A DNA stretch of 64,000 nt from Paenibacillus tyrphae (GCF_027925525.1 NZ_BSDJ01000031.1:33083-97082); one strand, 5' to 3'. Positions 8,050-17,577 are shown, counted from the stretch's first letter. Notes: a model not told the origin generated them from the letters alone. A program made the numbers and translations.

Positions 8050-10020
8050 ATGCGCAATAAATCAACTTTGGCCTTCCTCTTGGGAATAGGCCTGTCGCTG
8101 GCCGCGGCCGCTCACGGGAACGCCTCGGAATATGCGGATACCCCGACGGAGCCTGCCGATGCCGTTCGCATTCCTCGAACCTTGACGCTGCTTCAAGATA
8201 CGCCGTATTATGTCATTCCGAACGCGCTCGTGAACAAAGCCGAGGGAGCCTTCTCCCCGCAAACGGTTGAAGTCATCGAAGCCGAAACACGTTGGGCGGA
8301 AGTGCCGAATTGGTGGAAGCTTCGTACGACCTTTGGTGATAAATGGATCAAGACCGATCCCGGCAAAATTGACGTGCCCCCTCCCCCGACGATCACCTTA
8401 ATGGAAAATACGCCGATCTATGCCAAGGCCAATGCCCAGACAGAGCCTTCCGCCGTTTCGTCTCCTCAGCAAGTGGAGGTGGTCGGCGCGGAGAAGCAAT
8501 GGTTTTACAGTCCGAAGCATGACGAAAACGAATTAAAATGGCTAAAGATCCGCACGTCTTGGCTCGGTGACCAATGGATTCGGCTGCCGCTCAAGCAAAT
8601 CGGCTCCTACTACAGCCATGCTAAGAAAAAATATTATGGATTCGCCGAATTTAGCAACGTTCCTCTGTGGAACCATGCAGCGACTTCTTCGCCCTCCCCC
8701 CAGCAGATCCAGTATCAGCTATTTACGGAAACAGGAGAATTCCAATCTCCTTTAGGCAGCTTCTACCAAGTGGAGACCCCGGAGGGAACAAGATGGACAC
8801 GCTATCCCGGCGAGTTTATCACGGAAGCGAGCGAGACGATCACAAGGCGGCAGCCGGCCCCGTTGTATCCTTCGCCGTCTCCCTATAGCGGTAAGCCCCA
8901 TATAGCCGTTCCCCAGACGCTAACCGTTTTTGAGAAAATCGAAGCGAATCCGGTCCGAGACTGGGAAGGAACCTGGTATCATGTCTGGGCAAACGAAGGC
9001 GAAGGCTGGTTCAATCCAAAATATGCGGGTCCGGAAGACGCCAAGCCGGACAACACTGAAATCGATCTGCAGTCGGATAAAACATGGCTTTACCAATATC
9101 CGGATAGCTCTCAGCTTCTGAACTATGGGGTGCTCGGCCCGCAAAAGATTCGCGCCTCCGCTGCCTGGACGACCCCCAACGGAACACGGTGGTTTCAAAT
9201 TCCCACCTTCCTTGGAAACGCATGGATTAACCTAAACCCTACCCATGACCGGCTTCAGCTTCCGGGACGTGAGCAGGATATGCAAATTTCCGGGGAGATA
9301 AGCCGTAAGGGAGCTATATACAAGACAGATAACACGCTTACGTTTGGAGATGCAAAAGTAGGATATGAGCGCGATAGAGAGCTGTTTTTCCATTCCGGCG
9401 TTGTGGCGAAAATGTACCAGTACACCGTTACAGGTCCGGATCGGGAGAACGGATGGACCTTCGCCCATCCTTCGGGTTACTCCTTCCGGATAAAAGCCGG
9501 GGAGAAGAAAGCCGTAATTTCGTGGAAAGGCGCGCCCCGCCGCAGCGTCATTTTATCGGCGGCTCCGGTCGCTTCCGCAGATAAGGAAGCGCCGAATCTG
9601 AGGATTGACGTGATGAGAGCGTTGTTAGGCGCCTCGACCGAAGTTACGCCGAATCATAGTGAGGTGTTGCTGCATTCTGCCGAATATACGCTTGGCGCTT
9701 TTAACCCGCCCACCGAGGTGAAAGGGGACCTTCTGCATCTATCCGCCCTATGCTATGATGCGAGACGCCCGCAACCGAACGAAGTCGGCAACCGATTGAA
9801 AATCTATGTGTATGACCGTTCTTCCGATACGCTATCCGATTCGTTCGCCAGCGCGGCCGTTGCATCGGAAGAAATGCTGTTTTACCTTAGCATGGATCAG
9901 GCGTTATACGACCTGTCGTTAAAAAAGCCTCTGCAGCCTGGAGTCAATCGGCTTACCGCCGTATTTAAGGTCGGCGAGCGCATCATCTTTGAGCAGGACT
10001 TCGATGTAACGGCCCGATAA
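8050..10020 (+). CDS. Secreted protein with repeated SH3/GW-like units (paralogue B)
   Basis: A signal peptide ends near residue 26 (AAAAHGNASE). The 656-residue product has about six repeats in its first 410 residues. Each holds a SPQ-V-E/Q-V core and closes with W-x-[KV]-[LIV]-R/E-T-x5-W-[IT]-[KR], like paralogue A on the other side of the TnpB element. From about residue 410 the repeats stop; a longer beta-rich C-terminal part follows (ISRKGAIYKTDN onward) that paralogue A lacks. The ribosome binding site AAGGAG is ten bases from the ATG. A surface or cell-wall binding role is inferred; no enzyme motif was seen. Confidence 0.7.
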   Translation: MRNKSTLAFLLGIGLSLAAAAHGNASEYADTPTEPADAVRIPRTLTLLQDTPYYVIPNALVNKAEGAFSPQTVEVIEAETRWAEVPNWWKLRTTFGDKWIKTDPGKIDVPPPPTITLMENTPIYAKANAQTEPSAVSSPQQVEVVGAEKQWFYSPKHDENELKWLKIRTSWLGDQWIRLPLKQIGSYYSHAKKKYYGFAEFSNVPLWNHAATSSPSPQQIQYQLFTETGEFQSPLGSFYQVETPEGTRWTRYPGEFITEASETITRRQPAPLYPSPSPYSGKPHIAVPQTLTVFEKIEANPVRDWEGTWYHVWANEGEGWFNPKYAGPEDAKPDNTEIDLQSDKTWLYQYPDSSQLLNYGVLGPQKIRASAAWTTPNGTRWFQIPTFLGNAWINLNPTHDRLQLPGREQDMQISGEISRKGAIYKTDNTLTFGDAKVGYERDRELFFHSGVVAKMYQYTVTGPDRENGWTFAHPSGYSFRIKAGEKKAVISWKGAPRRSVILSAAPVASADKEAPNLRIDVMRALLGASTEVTPNHSEVLLHSAEYTLGAFNPPTEVKGDLLHLSALCYDARRPQPNEVGNRLKIYVYDRSSDTLSDSFASAAVASEEMLFYLSMDQALYDLSLKKPLQPGVNRLTAVFKVGERIIFEQDFDVTAR

Positions 10021-10049
10021 GTTATTTACGTCAATGGTCAAAGACGGAG

Positions 10050-10079
10050 CTAGGCCGCCGATCAATGTCGGCAGCCTAG
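10050..10079 (+). terminator. Possible terminator hairpin after paralogue B
   Basis: CTAGGC-CCGA pairs with TCGG-GCCTAG in a 30-base hairpin just after the stop codon. It lacks a strong T-run, so termination may be weak. Confidence 0.4.
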
Positions 10080-10190
10080 TCTTAGTTGGAGATGATTGCT
10101 TCACTCCTGAAGATTATACCTGTGAAGATACGCCAGTTGTTGGGCGATCGGATAAAAGAACAGGTACAGCAAAGCTAGTCAAAACTAGTT

Positions 10191-10946
10191 TCATGTCCTT
10201 GCCAGATACGGATAAATCGGATCTCTTAATTCGAAGTCATACGTTTTTCCATTCACAATCCCAACAACTTTCTCCCCATCATAAAGATCTAACATAAATC
10301 CAGCCATTTCTTTTGCAGTATGAAATTTCGGAACTAATCCTTCATAATTAAACTCATCTAAATCGAAAGCACTTTTAATAAATTCAGTTTCAGTTGAAGC
10401 AGGAGCTAAGACTTTTACTTGCATGGCAGCTCCTTTTTCTTTCAATTCTTGTGCAAGACCTTCTGTAAAGGCACTTACATAGAACTTAGTCGCGCAGTAC
10501 GTCACAGAATTGCCAACAATTTGGTATCCTCCTCCAGAAGAAACATTAATGATTTGCGTTCCTTCAACATCTGCATAGTCACGTACATAAAGAGAGGATA
10601 GTACGGTTAAAGCTTCAATATGCAAATGAAGCATCGTCATAATTCTATTTAAATTTTGTTCCCCAACGGAAGCAAAATTTCCAAACCCGGCATTGTTGAT
10701 CCAGGTCTCGATCTGATATTCCTGGAGACTTTCGTAGAATTTATAAACATTAGCAGGTACAGATAAGTCAACAGTTCGAACGACAACATCCAGGTCTGGG
10801 TTAATGTAAGCCACTTTTGATTTTAACTTTTCCAATTCCGCAGTTCTGCGAGCTGCTATGATTAAGTTTTTTCCACGAGCCGCAAAAGCAAGAGCCGTTT
10901 CATACCCAATTCCTGAACTGGCTCCCGTAATAACCGTATATTTCAT
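10191..10946 (-). CDS. SDR oxidoreductase, AT-rich
   Basis: This 251-residue SDR begins MKYTVITGASSGIG, with AGGAGG placed seven bases before 10946; that spacing decides the start over an upstream in-frame codon. Motifs are TGASSGIG (residues 7-14), NNAG and YCATK. The type, with SSLYVRDY and a C-terminal YPYLART, matches the DltE/YqjQ-like short-chain dehydrogenases. It follows a MarR gene after 60 bases and is probably its target. Codon use and AT content are visibly higher than in the neighbours, suggesting recent acquisition from a lower-GC relative. Confidence 0.85.
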   Translation of the reverse strand: MKYTVITGASSGIGYETALAFAARGKNLIIAARRTAELEKLKSKVAYINPDLDVVVRTVDLSVPANVYKFYESLQEYQIETWINNAGFGNFASVGEQNLNRIMTMLHLHIEALTVLSSLYVRDYADVEGTQIINVSSGGGYQIVGNSVTYCATKFYVSAFTEGLAQELKEKGAAMQVKVLAPASTETEFIKSAFDLDEFNYEGLVPKFHTAKEMAGFMLDLYDGEKVVGIVNGKTYDFELRDPIYPYLART

Positions 10947-11006
10947 ATAAAATCCTCCTGTTCCTAGCAAGCCTTTAATACCTTCGTGCTATCAGCCTAC
11001 GCTTAC

Positions 11007-11486
11007 TCATTTCTCAAAACTCCGGAGATAAAATTCCTGTTGTTTGAGCATATAATCCGAAGCTTTTCTCATCATCTCGGCAAAGAGCAGGCTTTCTTCC
11101 TCCCCTAGATGATTAACGAGACCAACAAACATATTGAGGCGGGCCTCATTAATGCGTTGGATATACTTTTTACCTTTATCCGAAAGCTGAATTCTGACAA
11201 CTCGCCGATCGGCAGGATCGGCATGACGCTCGACAAGTTCCTGTGCTTCCAGACTGTTGATATGCTGCGTTACCGTTGGCGAAGTAACATTAAGTTTCCC
11301 GCTTATTTCCGAAACCATCAATCCCGGGCGATCATCCTTGACATTCATGCTGATGAAATAGAGAACCATGATCTCGCCTGGCTTTTGATTGTATATCGAG
11401 CGATTCTGCATCATATTTCCACCAACCTGCGATTGGAAGTACGAATCCATTAACTGCTCTGCTATTTTCTTCTGCTTATCCGACAA
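11007..11486 (-). CDS. MarR-family transcriptional regulator
   Basis: The roughly 160-residue protein has the MarR winged helix: MVSEISGKLNVTSPTVTQHINSLEAQELVER, followed by the wing DPADRRVVRIQLSDKGK. I prefer the TTG start at 11486 because GGGGAG lies eight bases upstream; an ATG at 11513 in the same frame has no visible ribosome binding site. It is AT-rich like the SDR downstream and probably represses that gene and itself. The inducer is unknown. Confidence 0.82.
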   Translation of the reverse strand: MSDKQKKIAEQLMDSYFQSQVGGNMMQNRSIYNQKPGEIMVLYFISMNVKDDRPGLMVSEISGKLNVTSPTVTQHINSLEAQELVERHADPADRRVVRIQLSDKGKKYIQRINEARLNMFVGLVNHLGEEESLLFAEMMRKASDYMLKQQEFYLRSFEK

Positions 11487-11558
11487 TCCATTCACTCCCC
11501 ATACAGGATTCATTTGGAAAATACATCGTATTGTAGATCAGTTCCAGATACAATGTCG

Positions 11559-12578
11559 CTATTGTTCTAAGACTTTATATCGCGCTGCGATGGTATAAAA
11601 TACTTCTTTAGGCTCCCAAGACAGGTCGGGGTACGCCGTGCCATGGCTTTCTTTCAGCACCCGCACGATCCCATAAGACGCTCGATCAAAATCTTGATTG
11701 GGGTCTTCATCGTACGGCAAGTTGTAGGAAGCAAAGGTACACCAGAATGCTGTGTCGACTCCAGCTTCTTCGAAAATGTTGACGCTATCGTTGAAATATC
11801 GGCTCTGTTCGGACTCGTCACGTTCGTAACTTCCTGTCAGCCGAACGGCACGCGCACCGTCCCACTCGACGATGAACATTCCGCGTGCGCCCAGATCGCA
11901 TGCGCCCTTGAAGGTCGTACATCCGAACTCGGAGATCACCAGAGGCTTGTTTGAGCTGGCCAGCTTCTTGATTGAATCCGCATAGAGATGAGTAACCTCA
12001 GCGGAGTTGTAGGCATCGACGGCAATGAAGTCGAAAGGCTCCCAGTTCACAGGTTCGCTAGGCAAGGCCGCGTACGTAACGCGCCCCCCGAATCGGGCTC
12101 GCACGACGTCTACAGCACGTGCCAGAAAGTCGTTGAGCAGTGTAGGTAGTTTTGCGAACGCAACACGGCTAGCCGTCGGTTCGGACAAAGCCGTAAGGCG
12201 CTCCTGCAGTGTCTCGCCGGGCAAGAAGCCGCGGGTAAAGAGCATCAGTTCGGCACCCGTGACCATGATCACCTCCGCCCCCGTAATTCGGAGGCGTTCA
12301 GCCCGCGAGGCACAGTCCGCAAGCAAGGCAAGCAGCTCCTCTTGGTCGAGTTCGTTTGTGAACGGCGAAAACCACACCTCGAGGTCCGCTGCCGCTGCCG
12401 CTTGCGCGGCGATCTCCAGGCGATCAGGATCGCCGCCTGTCACGCGTACGGCAGTGCAATGCAGGTCGCGCCGTATAATTTCCATCTCCCTGCACACTCT
12501 CGCCGCATCGAAGTTGGGGTGTGTGCTCGTTCCTTCGCTTAGAAATCCAGTGTCATAGGTCAATCCACGCATGCGCAT
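11559..12578 (-). CDS. TIM-barrel glycoside-hydrolase-like protein (annotated in some actinomycetes as abortive infection protein)
   Basis: The 339-residue product reads as an alpha/beta barrel: alternating strands include TAVRVTGGDPDRLE, LEVWFSPF, VIMVTGAEL, FIAVDAYNS, PLVISEFGC and DTAFWCTFASY. Glu in GAEL and Glu in SEFGC sit where clan GH-A enzymes keep their acid/base and nucleophile, but I cannot confirm activity. I recall similar proteins in actinobacteria labelled abortive infection protein; that label is not evidence of a phage role. The gene sits behind a consensus-like promoter and a 43-base palindrome. No signal peptide is seen, so it is cytoplasmic. Confidence 0.6.
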   Translation of the reverse strand: MRMRGLTYDTGFLSEGTSTHPNFDAARVCREMEIIRRDLHCTAVRVTGGDPDRLEIAAQAAAAADLEVWFSPFTNELDQEELLALLADCASRAERLRITGAEVIMVTGAELMLFTRGFLPGETLQERLTALSEPTASRVAFAKLPTLLNDFLARAVDVVRARFGGRVTYAALPSEPVNWEPFDFIAVDAYNSAEVTHLYADSIKKLASSNKPLVISEFGCTTFKGACDLGARGMFIVEWDGARAVRLTGSYERDESEQSRYFNDSVNIFEEAGVDTAFWCTFASYNLPYDEDPNQDFDRASYGIVRVLKESHGTAYPDLSWEPKEVFYTIAARYKVLEQ

Positions 12579-12610
12579 AATAGGCGAATTCCTTTCGTGT
12601 CCAATATAAA

Positions 12611-12653
12611 TAGATCACCTATTAATTTTGTTACCAATTAAATAAGTAATCTA
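12611..12653. promoter_or_regulatory. 43-base palindromic operator of the TIM-barrel gene
   Basis: The arms TAGATCACCTATTAATT (12611-12627) and AATTAAATAAGTAATCTA (12636-12653) are inverted copies with two mismatches and one gap. The site lies directly downstream of the -10 box, the usual place for a repressor. The cognate regulator was not identified. Confidence 0.6.
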
Positions 12654-12683
12654 ATTATATGCAAGGTGAAATTATATAGTCAA
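12654..12683 (-). promoter_or_regulatory. Sigma-A-type promoter of the TIM-barrel gene
   Basis: On the minus strand, TTGACT (12678-12683) and a perfect TATAAT (12654-12659) are 18 bases apart, about 75 bases before the start codon. Confidence 0.6.
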
Positions 12684-12798
12684 CTAAAATGTTACTTGAT
12701 CCACTGCCTTAAACAACGAGGTCATCAATAAATTTCGTATTTAATTACATCTACTTTGCCCTTGGCGACAGCTACGCTGGTACTCCCCCAATAAAACA

Positions 12799-12829
12799 GG
12801 ACCCTTCGCCTCACACTGGCGTCGGGTCC
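12799..12829 (-). terminator. Intrinsic terminator of the SNF2 gene
   Basis: GGACCC and GGGTCC with an inner CGCC/GGCG stem form a hairpin followed, on the minus strand, by TGTTTTATT. Confidence 0.75.
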
Positions 12830-12871
12830 CTTTCTTATGCCTTCCATCCCAGTCTCGTATCAAAAGCCTGC

Positions 12872-15800
12872 TCAATCCAGCATCAGCAGCTCCCGGATGT
12901 CCCGTTCCGTCAGGGCGGAAAGCCCCTCCTCGCCCGGCTGAATGACTTCGTCGATCAAATGTTTCTTTCGCTGCTGAATCTCGTGCATTTTGTCTTCTAC
13001 CGAGCCTTGGGTGACGAGGCGGATCACTTGGACCACCTTCTTCTGCCCGATCCGGTGGGCGCGGTCCATAGCTTGCTGCTCCACGGCGGGATTCCACCAC
13101 AGATCGTACAGGATAACAGTATCCGCTCCGGTCAGATTCAGCCCGGTTCCCCCGGCCTTTAAGGAGATCAGGAACAAATCCCGCTCGCCTTCGTTAAACC
13201 GGTGGCAGCGCTCAACGCGCTCGGCGGACGGAGTTTTTCCGTCCAAATAAAAATACGGCACGCCCCGATAGCCGAGCTCCCGCCCGATCAGCCCCAGCAT
13301 CTCGGTAAACTGAGAGAAGACCAGCATCCGCCGCCCGGCGCTCCGGCATTCCTCCACCAGCTCCAGCAGTTGCTCGAACTTCGCCGAGCTTCCGGTATAC
13401 CCTTCGACGAACAACGCAGGATGACAGCACAACTGGCGCAGCCGGGTGATGCCCGCTAAAATTTTGATCCGGTTTTGCTGAAACGTATCCGCGTCCAGAT
13501 GCTTCAGCGCTTCCTTTTGCAGCTTGGCCAAGTAGGCCACGTACAGCTTCTTCTGCTCCGGCAGCAGCTCCGAGGCTTGCAGCGATTCGATCTTCTCCGG
13601 AAGCTCCTTCAGCACATCGCTCTTAACCCGACGTAGCAGAAACGGACGGGCGCGCCTCGCCACGGCCTCGCGGGACAGCTCGCCGAATGCTTTGCGATCC
13701 GGGAACAGCTCGGGGAACACCGCGTCGAAGATGGACCACAGCTCCTCCATCGAGTTCTCGACCGGCGTTCCGGTCAGCGCGAACCGGTATCTGGCCCGGA
13801 TCGCCTTCACCGCTTGCGCCGTCTGCGTCGCGTAGTTTTTGAACGCTTGGGCCTCATCCAAAATGAGCGTATGAAACGTATGCCCGGCAAAACGCACAAT
13901 ATCCCTGCGCAGCAGCGGATACGAGGTGATGACGACGTCCGCATGGGACAGCTCCTTCAGTACGCGGGCGCGTGCCGCGCTGCTGCCGTCGGCAATAACG
14001 GACCGAAGCTCCGGCGCGAACCGGTTCAGCTCGTTCCTCCAATTATATAGGAGAGACGCGGGAGCGACGACCAGCGCGGGCTGCCGCTGATCTCGAATCT
14101 CCGGCAGAACGGATACAAGAAAGGCGATGCTCTGCAGCGTCTTTCCCAGCCCCATATCGTCGGCAAGAATGCCGCCGAAGCGGTAGTGGGCCAGCGTCTT
14201 GAGCCAGCCATACCCATATTTCTGGTAATCCCGCAGCACAGGGACCAGACGGTCAGGCAGCGGAAAGTCCAGATTGTCCGGATTCCGCATGTTTTCCAAC
14301 AGCCGGCGAAACGACTTGCCCAGGCTGAGGGCACCGCCCTGCTCCCGCGCATCGATCAGGTGCAGTCCGCGAACTGCCGACAGGCGCAGCTCCGTTCCTT
14401 TCACATCCGCTTGGCGGATACCCATCTCGTTCATGAATCGGACGATCTCCTGAAACTCCTCGCTTTCCAGCGGCAGGAGCGCACCGTTCGGCAGCCGGTG
14501 GTATCTGCGCTTCTCTTCCAAGGATTTCAGCACTTTGCGAATTTCTGCTTCCGGGATTCCATCGATATCGAACTTAATTTCCAGCCAGTCGATCCGCTCG
14601 TCCACATCCACCCGAATCTTCGGCGGAACATGGCCGGTATGCAGCCTGACTTTTACAGCCGAAGTGGCATATACCTCGACCAGCTTTTCCAACTGGGGCA
14701 AGACGCGGTACATAAACTCGTATTCCTCGTCTTCGCCATCCAGGAAATAGCCGCTTTCCGTCTTGACGAAGGCGCTTTGCTCTATGAGCTCGAGAATCGC
14801 CCGCTCCTTCTCCCCATCCCGCACCAGGATTCGTCCTTCGCCGCGCTGGGTTCTTCCCTCTTCCAACGGATTAAGGACGATGTCGCCGTAATGAAACTCT
14901 AACCCGGCGAGCAGCCGGTCCCTAACCCGGTCCAAATACAGCTTGGCTTTCAGCGATATGCGCATGATCCGTTCGGACACGGCTTGGGCGACATGGACGG
15001 TTCCCAGCTTCATCAGACCGGGAATCGCCCTCTCGATGAAAGGCTCGATCTGATCCGGCGATATCCGAAGCTGGCGCGTGCGGGCCGAATCCAGCATTTG
15101 TTTCAGCTCCGAAAGGCGCTGGCTGCTATCGGGCGGCAGCTTCAGCAGTTTCCCCTCGGCAAGCACCAGCCCGTACATTTCCATAACGATGATCTCGTCC
15201 AGCCCGTAGACGTCCAACCGATAGCCTTCTTCCGGCGCTTGGTCGAAATCGAAGCGAAGCGGGATCGGCTCTTCGGCGATGCGAATTCCCTCGTAGATGC
15301 GGCCATCCTGTTCGAGCTGTGCGGAAGGAGCCGCCGCCAACAAGGGAAGCAGCGCTTCCCACGAGAACGGAGGAATCAGCAGCATCCGCTCGCCGCTCAT
15401 CCGGTTGAGCTGAACGGCAAACGTACTCGACGTTTCACGGTACAGCTTCTCGTTGCGGCAGATTTGGATGAGCTGGCGTAAGATGGCGTCGTCCTCGATT
15501 TTAAAGCTGTGAAGCTCCGGATCGTAGGTGAAATGCTTGGTAAATACGTAGGCTTGTCTCCGTTCCACCCGCTCCAGAAACTCTCTTATGTTCTGAACGA
15601 TGTACAGCCTTTTGGGCCCTACCTTAAGTTCAATTCCAAACATGTACTTCCGGTAACCGTAAGCAAAGGGCGCACAAGTAAACTCCACCTCAAGCTGCGT
15701 TCTTGTGTCGAAGCGCGGCCGGGAACCGGTCGGAATCACCGGCTTGCCAACGAACAGTCCTAACACGCTGCTCGTCAGCCGGAGATCTCCCGCGGGAATC

Positions 15801-16177
15801 GCGGAGACGCTTGCTGCCGCTCCGCCTAACGGAGGCGTCGCAGATAATCCGTCCTCCGGTCGAAGCCGGCTGACAGGCAAGCTGCCGGCCTGCTCCGAAT
15901 CGTGAATATACAGCAGCACCGCAGCGACATGCTTACAGTATTTGTCGTAGGAGCCCAAGGTGGGGCATGTGCACTCCGCTTTTACCTCCCCTTCATGCCC
16001 GATTTCGACGGTTACTCGGCAGCTGTCGGTGCCGCCGACCGTCGCTTCGTAGCTCGCAGCTTCGGAATCGCAATGCGTGAAGGCCACTTTTCCGGTGCGG
16101 CAGTAGGCTTCTCCCTTTTTGTAGGAGAGCTCGCCGCACAACGATTTAATGACCCGTGGTGTCAACGGTGCGTTCAT
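12872..16177 (-). CDS. SWIM-domain SNF2/Swi2 helicase-like ATPase
   Basis: This 1101-residue protein starts with a SWIM zinc finger (ECTCPTLGSYDKYCKHVAAVL, about residues 70-95), then a long bacterial SNF2-associated domain. The SNF2 core has motif I DDMGLGKT (about residue 680), motif II DEAQ, and the C-terminal helicase motifs GGTGLNLTGAD and QQAMDRAHRIGQ. It is a DNA-dependent ATPase that translocates on duplex DNA. In Bacillus subtilis the ywqA/ywqB pair has SNF2 and SWIM parts in neighbouring genes; here they are fused. It is followed by an intrinsic terminator, and a kinase-like gene lies 24 bases upstream, so the two are probably cotranscribed. Confidence 0.9.
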   Translation of the reverse strand: MNAPLTPRVIKSLCGELSYKKGEAYCRTGKVAFTHCDSEAASYEATVGGTDSCRVTVEIGHEGEVKAECTCPTLGSYDKYCKHVAAVLLYIHDSEQAGSLPVSRLRPEDGLSATPPLGGAAASVSAIPAGDLRLTSSVLGLFVGKPVIPTGSRPRFDTRTQLEVEFTCAPFAYGYRKYMFGIELKVGPKRLYIVQNIREFLERVERRQAYVFTKHFTYDPELHSFKIEDDAILRQLIQICRNEKLYRETSSTFAVQLNRMSGERMLLIPPFSWEALLPLLAAAPSAQLEQDGRIYEGIRIAEEPIPLRFDFDQAPEEGYRLDVYGLDEIIVMEMYGLVLAEGKLLKLPPDSSQRLSELKQMLDSARTRQLRISPDQIEPFIERAIPGLMKLGTVHVAQAVSERIMRISLKAKLYLDRVRDRLLAGLEFHYGDIVLNPLEEGRTQRGEGRILVRDGEKERAILELIEQSAFVKTESGYFLDGEDEEYEFMYRVLPQLEKLVEVYATSAVKVRLHTGHVPPKIRVDVDERIDWLEIKFDIDGIPEAEIRKVLKSLEEKRRYHRLPNGALLPLESEEFQEIVRFMNEMGIRQADVKGTELRLSAVRGLHLIDAREQGGALSLGKSFRRLLENMRNPDNLDFPLPDRLVPVLRDYQKYGYGWLKTLAHYRFGGILADDMGLGKTLQSIAFLVSVLPEIRDQRQPALVVAPASLLYNWRNELNRFAPELRSVIADGSSAARARVLKELSHADVVITSYPLLRRDIVRFAGHTFHTLILDEAQAFKNYATQTAQAVKAIRARYRFALTGTPVENSMEELWSIFDAVFPELFPDRKAFGELSREAVARRARPFLLRRVKSDVLKELPEKIESLQASELLPEQKKLYVAYLAKLQKEALKHLDADTFQQNRIKILAGITRLRQLCCHPALFVEGYTGSSAKFEQLLELVEECRSAGRRMLVFSQFTEMLGLIGRELGYRGVPYFYLDGKTPSAERVERCHRFNEGERDLFLISLKAGGTGLNLTGADTVILYDLWWNPAVEQQAMDRAHRIGQKKVVQVIRLVTQGSVEDKMHEIQQRKKHLIDEVIQPGEEGLSALTERDIRELLMLD

Positions 16178-16201
16178 CGCCTGAAACCTTCCTTACTTCA
16201 T

Positions 16202-16888
16202 CTATTTCAAAAACTTGGAAAACAATTGGCTGACTCTTTGGGCGAAATCGTCAAGGCTCAGATTCGCCTGATCCAGTCTGGCGTAGCCGTTCTTGATCGC
16301 ATCCAGCACCCAAGCGGGAATTTTCATTCCCTCGATGCCGGGGTAAACGACACGGTACGCCCAGACTAGATGCTCCCACCGATGGTCGTCTCCCTCCAGC
16401 GCATATTCCGATACGTCCAGCACTTTGCCCCGGCCCGATTGCAGAATGACATTTTTCAGATGAATGTCGCGCGGATTCAAGCCGCGGCTGCGCACCTGCG
16501 CGCGCGCTTCTTCCACGTCGAGGATCGCCTGTTCCGGTACAGGAATGCCCTCCAACAAGCAATCGAGCATCGTGACTCCGGATTCGTGGCTCATGACCAG
16601 ATAGCGCTCTCCACACCCGTAATATACCGGAAAATAAGGAATCCCTTCCAGCCGTTCATACACTTGCTTCTCCATATCCCGTTTCCCGAGCCCAAGCGCA
16701 TGATCCGAGTAAATTTTAAACGCATAGCCCGGCGTCCGATCATAAGTGAACACGGCCGCATCCGTTCCGATGCCGATGCAGCGAAGTTCTTCCGAATCGC
16801 CGGATACGATCACAGGCTCATTCCGTTCGCTGCCTGTTACCGCGATGCTGCGCAGCGCCTCGTCCGCTATAGTCCAATCCACGTTCAT
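16202..16888 (-). CDS. Protein-kinase-like protein (YrzF-like)
   Basis: The start at 16888 (MNVDWTI) has AAGGGGGG eight to ten bases upstream; a longer in-frame start at 16951 lacks one. The 228-residue protein has a small kinase fold: GIGTDAAVFTYD glycine loop, YAFKIYSD with the ATP lysine, RDIHLKNVIL catalytic loop and LDVSEYA in place of DFG. The pattern matches the small bacillary Ser/Thr kinase-like group that includes YrzF. The altered DFG leaves catalytic activity uncertain. It lies just upstream of the SWIM-SNF2 gene. Confidence 0.75.
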   Translation of the reverse strand: MNVDWTIADEALRSIAVTGSERNEPVIVSGDSEELRCIGIGTDAAVFTYDRTPGYAFKIYSDHALGLGKRDMEKQVYERLEGIPYFPVYYGCGERYLVMSHESGVTMLDCLLEGIPVPEQAILDVEEARAQVRSRGLNPRDIHLKNVILQSGRGKVLDVSEYALEGDDHRWEHLVWAYRVVYPGIEGMKIPAWVLDAIKNGYARLDQANLSLDDFAQRVSQLFSKFLK

Positions 16889-17224
16889 CCTGGAGCCCCC
16901 CTTGTCACGCTTACTGGCAGCCCGCGCCGTGGCTGCATTCGAGAAAGGCACGAAATGCCCGGCGGCGCGTTAACTCTTGTAAGATAATTACGTGAAACAA
17001 ACATCCAGGGTGCAAAATGGGTAGAGGTTGTTAGAGCGATTATACCACAGAACAGCCGTTCGCCAAAAGAACGAGTGCACTATCGGACCTGACCATCCCC
17101 GAAATTGGGCTGAAAAAATGCATTTCTCCTGCTTCAAAAATAATCCATACGGGTAACTATTGGTTAGCTGGTTCCGATACCAGAACATGGGAACATAACC
17201 GCAAAGAAAAGGAGTGTTTTACGT
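16889..17224. other. Divergent intergenic region
   Basis: This 336-base stretch separates the leftward kinase-like gene from the rightward small secreted protein. It must hold both promoters, but I see no clear operator, hairpin or extra gene. Confidence 0.4.
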
Positions 17225-17536
17225 ATGAAGAGCATGCTGAAAACAAAAGTAACGGTACTCGCCCTGTGCTCAGCTTTCCTATTGCCGGTGGCAGCTTTCG
17301 CCCAGACGCCGGACGAACCGGCAGCGAACCCGCCGACGACTACCATCACCTTTCCTAATCTGAACCTGACGACTACTGTAAAGGTAACGAATATAGACGG
17401 GGTATTGGTTCCGGGGGATTATGTGATCACCGGCGATTCGCGAGTGGCTTATATTCCCGAAGGTGTCGGGCTCGTCGTAGTCCATAAAGAAACTACTCTG
17501 CCGAATGGAGCGTTTTATTTGACCGATAAGAAGTAA
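17225..17536 (+). CDS. Small secreted protein of unknown function
   Basis: The 103-residue product has a signal peptide ending AAFAQT near residue 27, then a Pro/Thr-rich stretch and a beta-rich body (TTTVKVTNIDGVLVPGDYV). AAAGGAG lies ten bases before the ATG. I do not recognise a family. It stands alone and ends at a strong bidirectional terminator. Confidence 0.65.
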   Translation: MKSMLKTKVTVLALCSAFLLPVAAFAQTPDEPAANPPTTTITFPNLNLTTTVKVTNIDGVLVPGDYVITGDSRVAYIPEGVGLVVVHKETTLPNGAFYLTDKK

Positions 17537-17577
17537 CGATATTGAAGAGGCGTAAGCTCAGAAAAGGTTTGCGTAAA

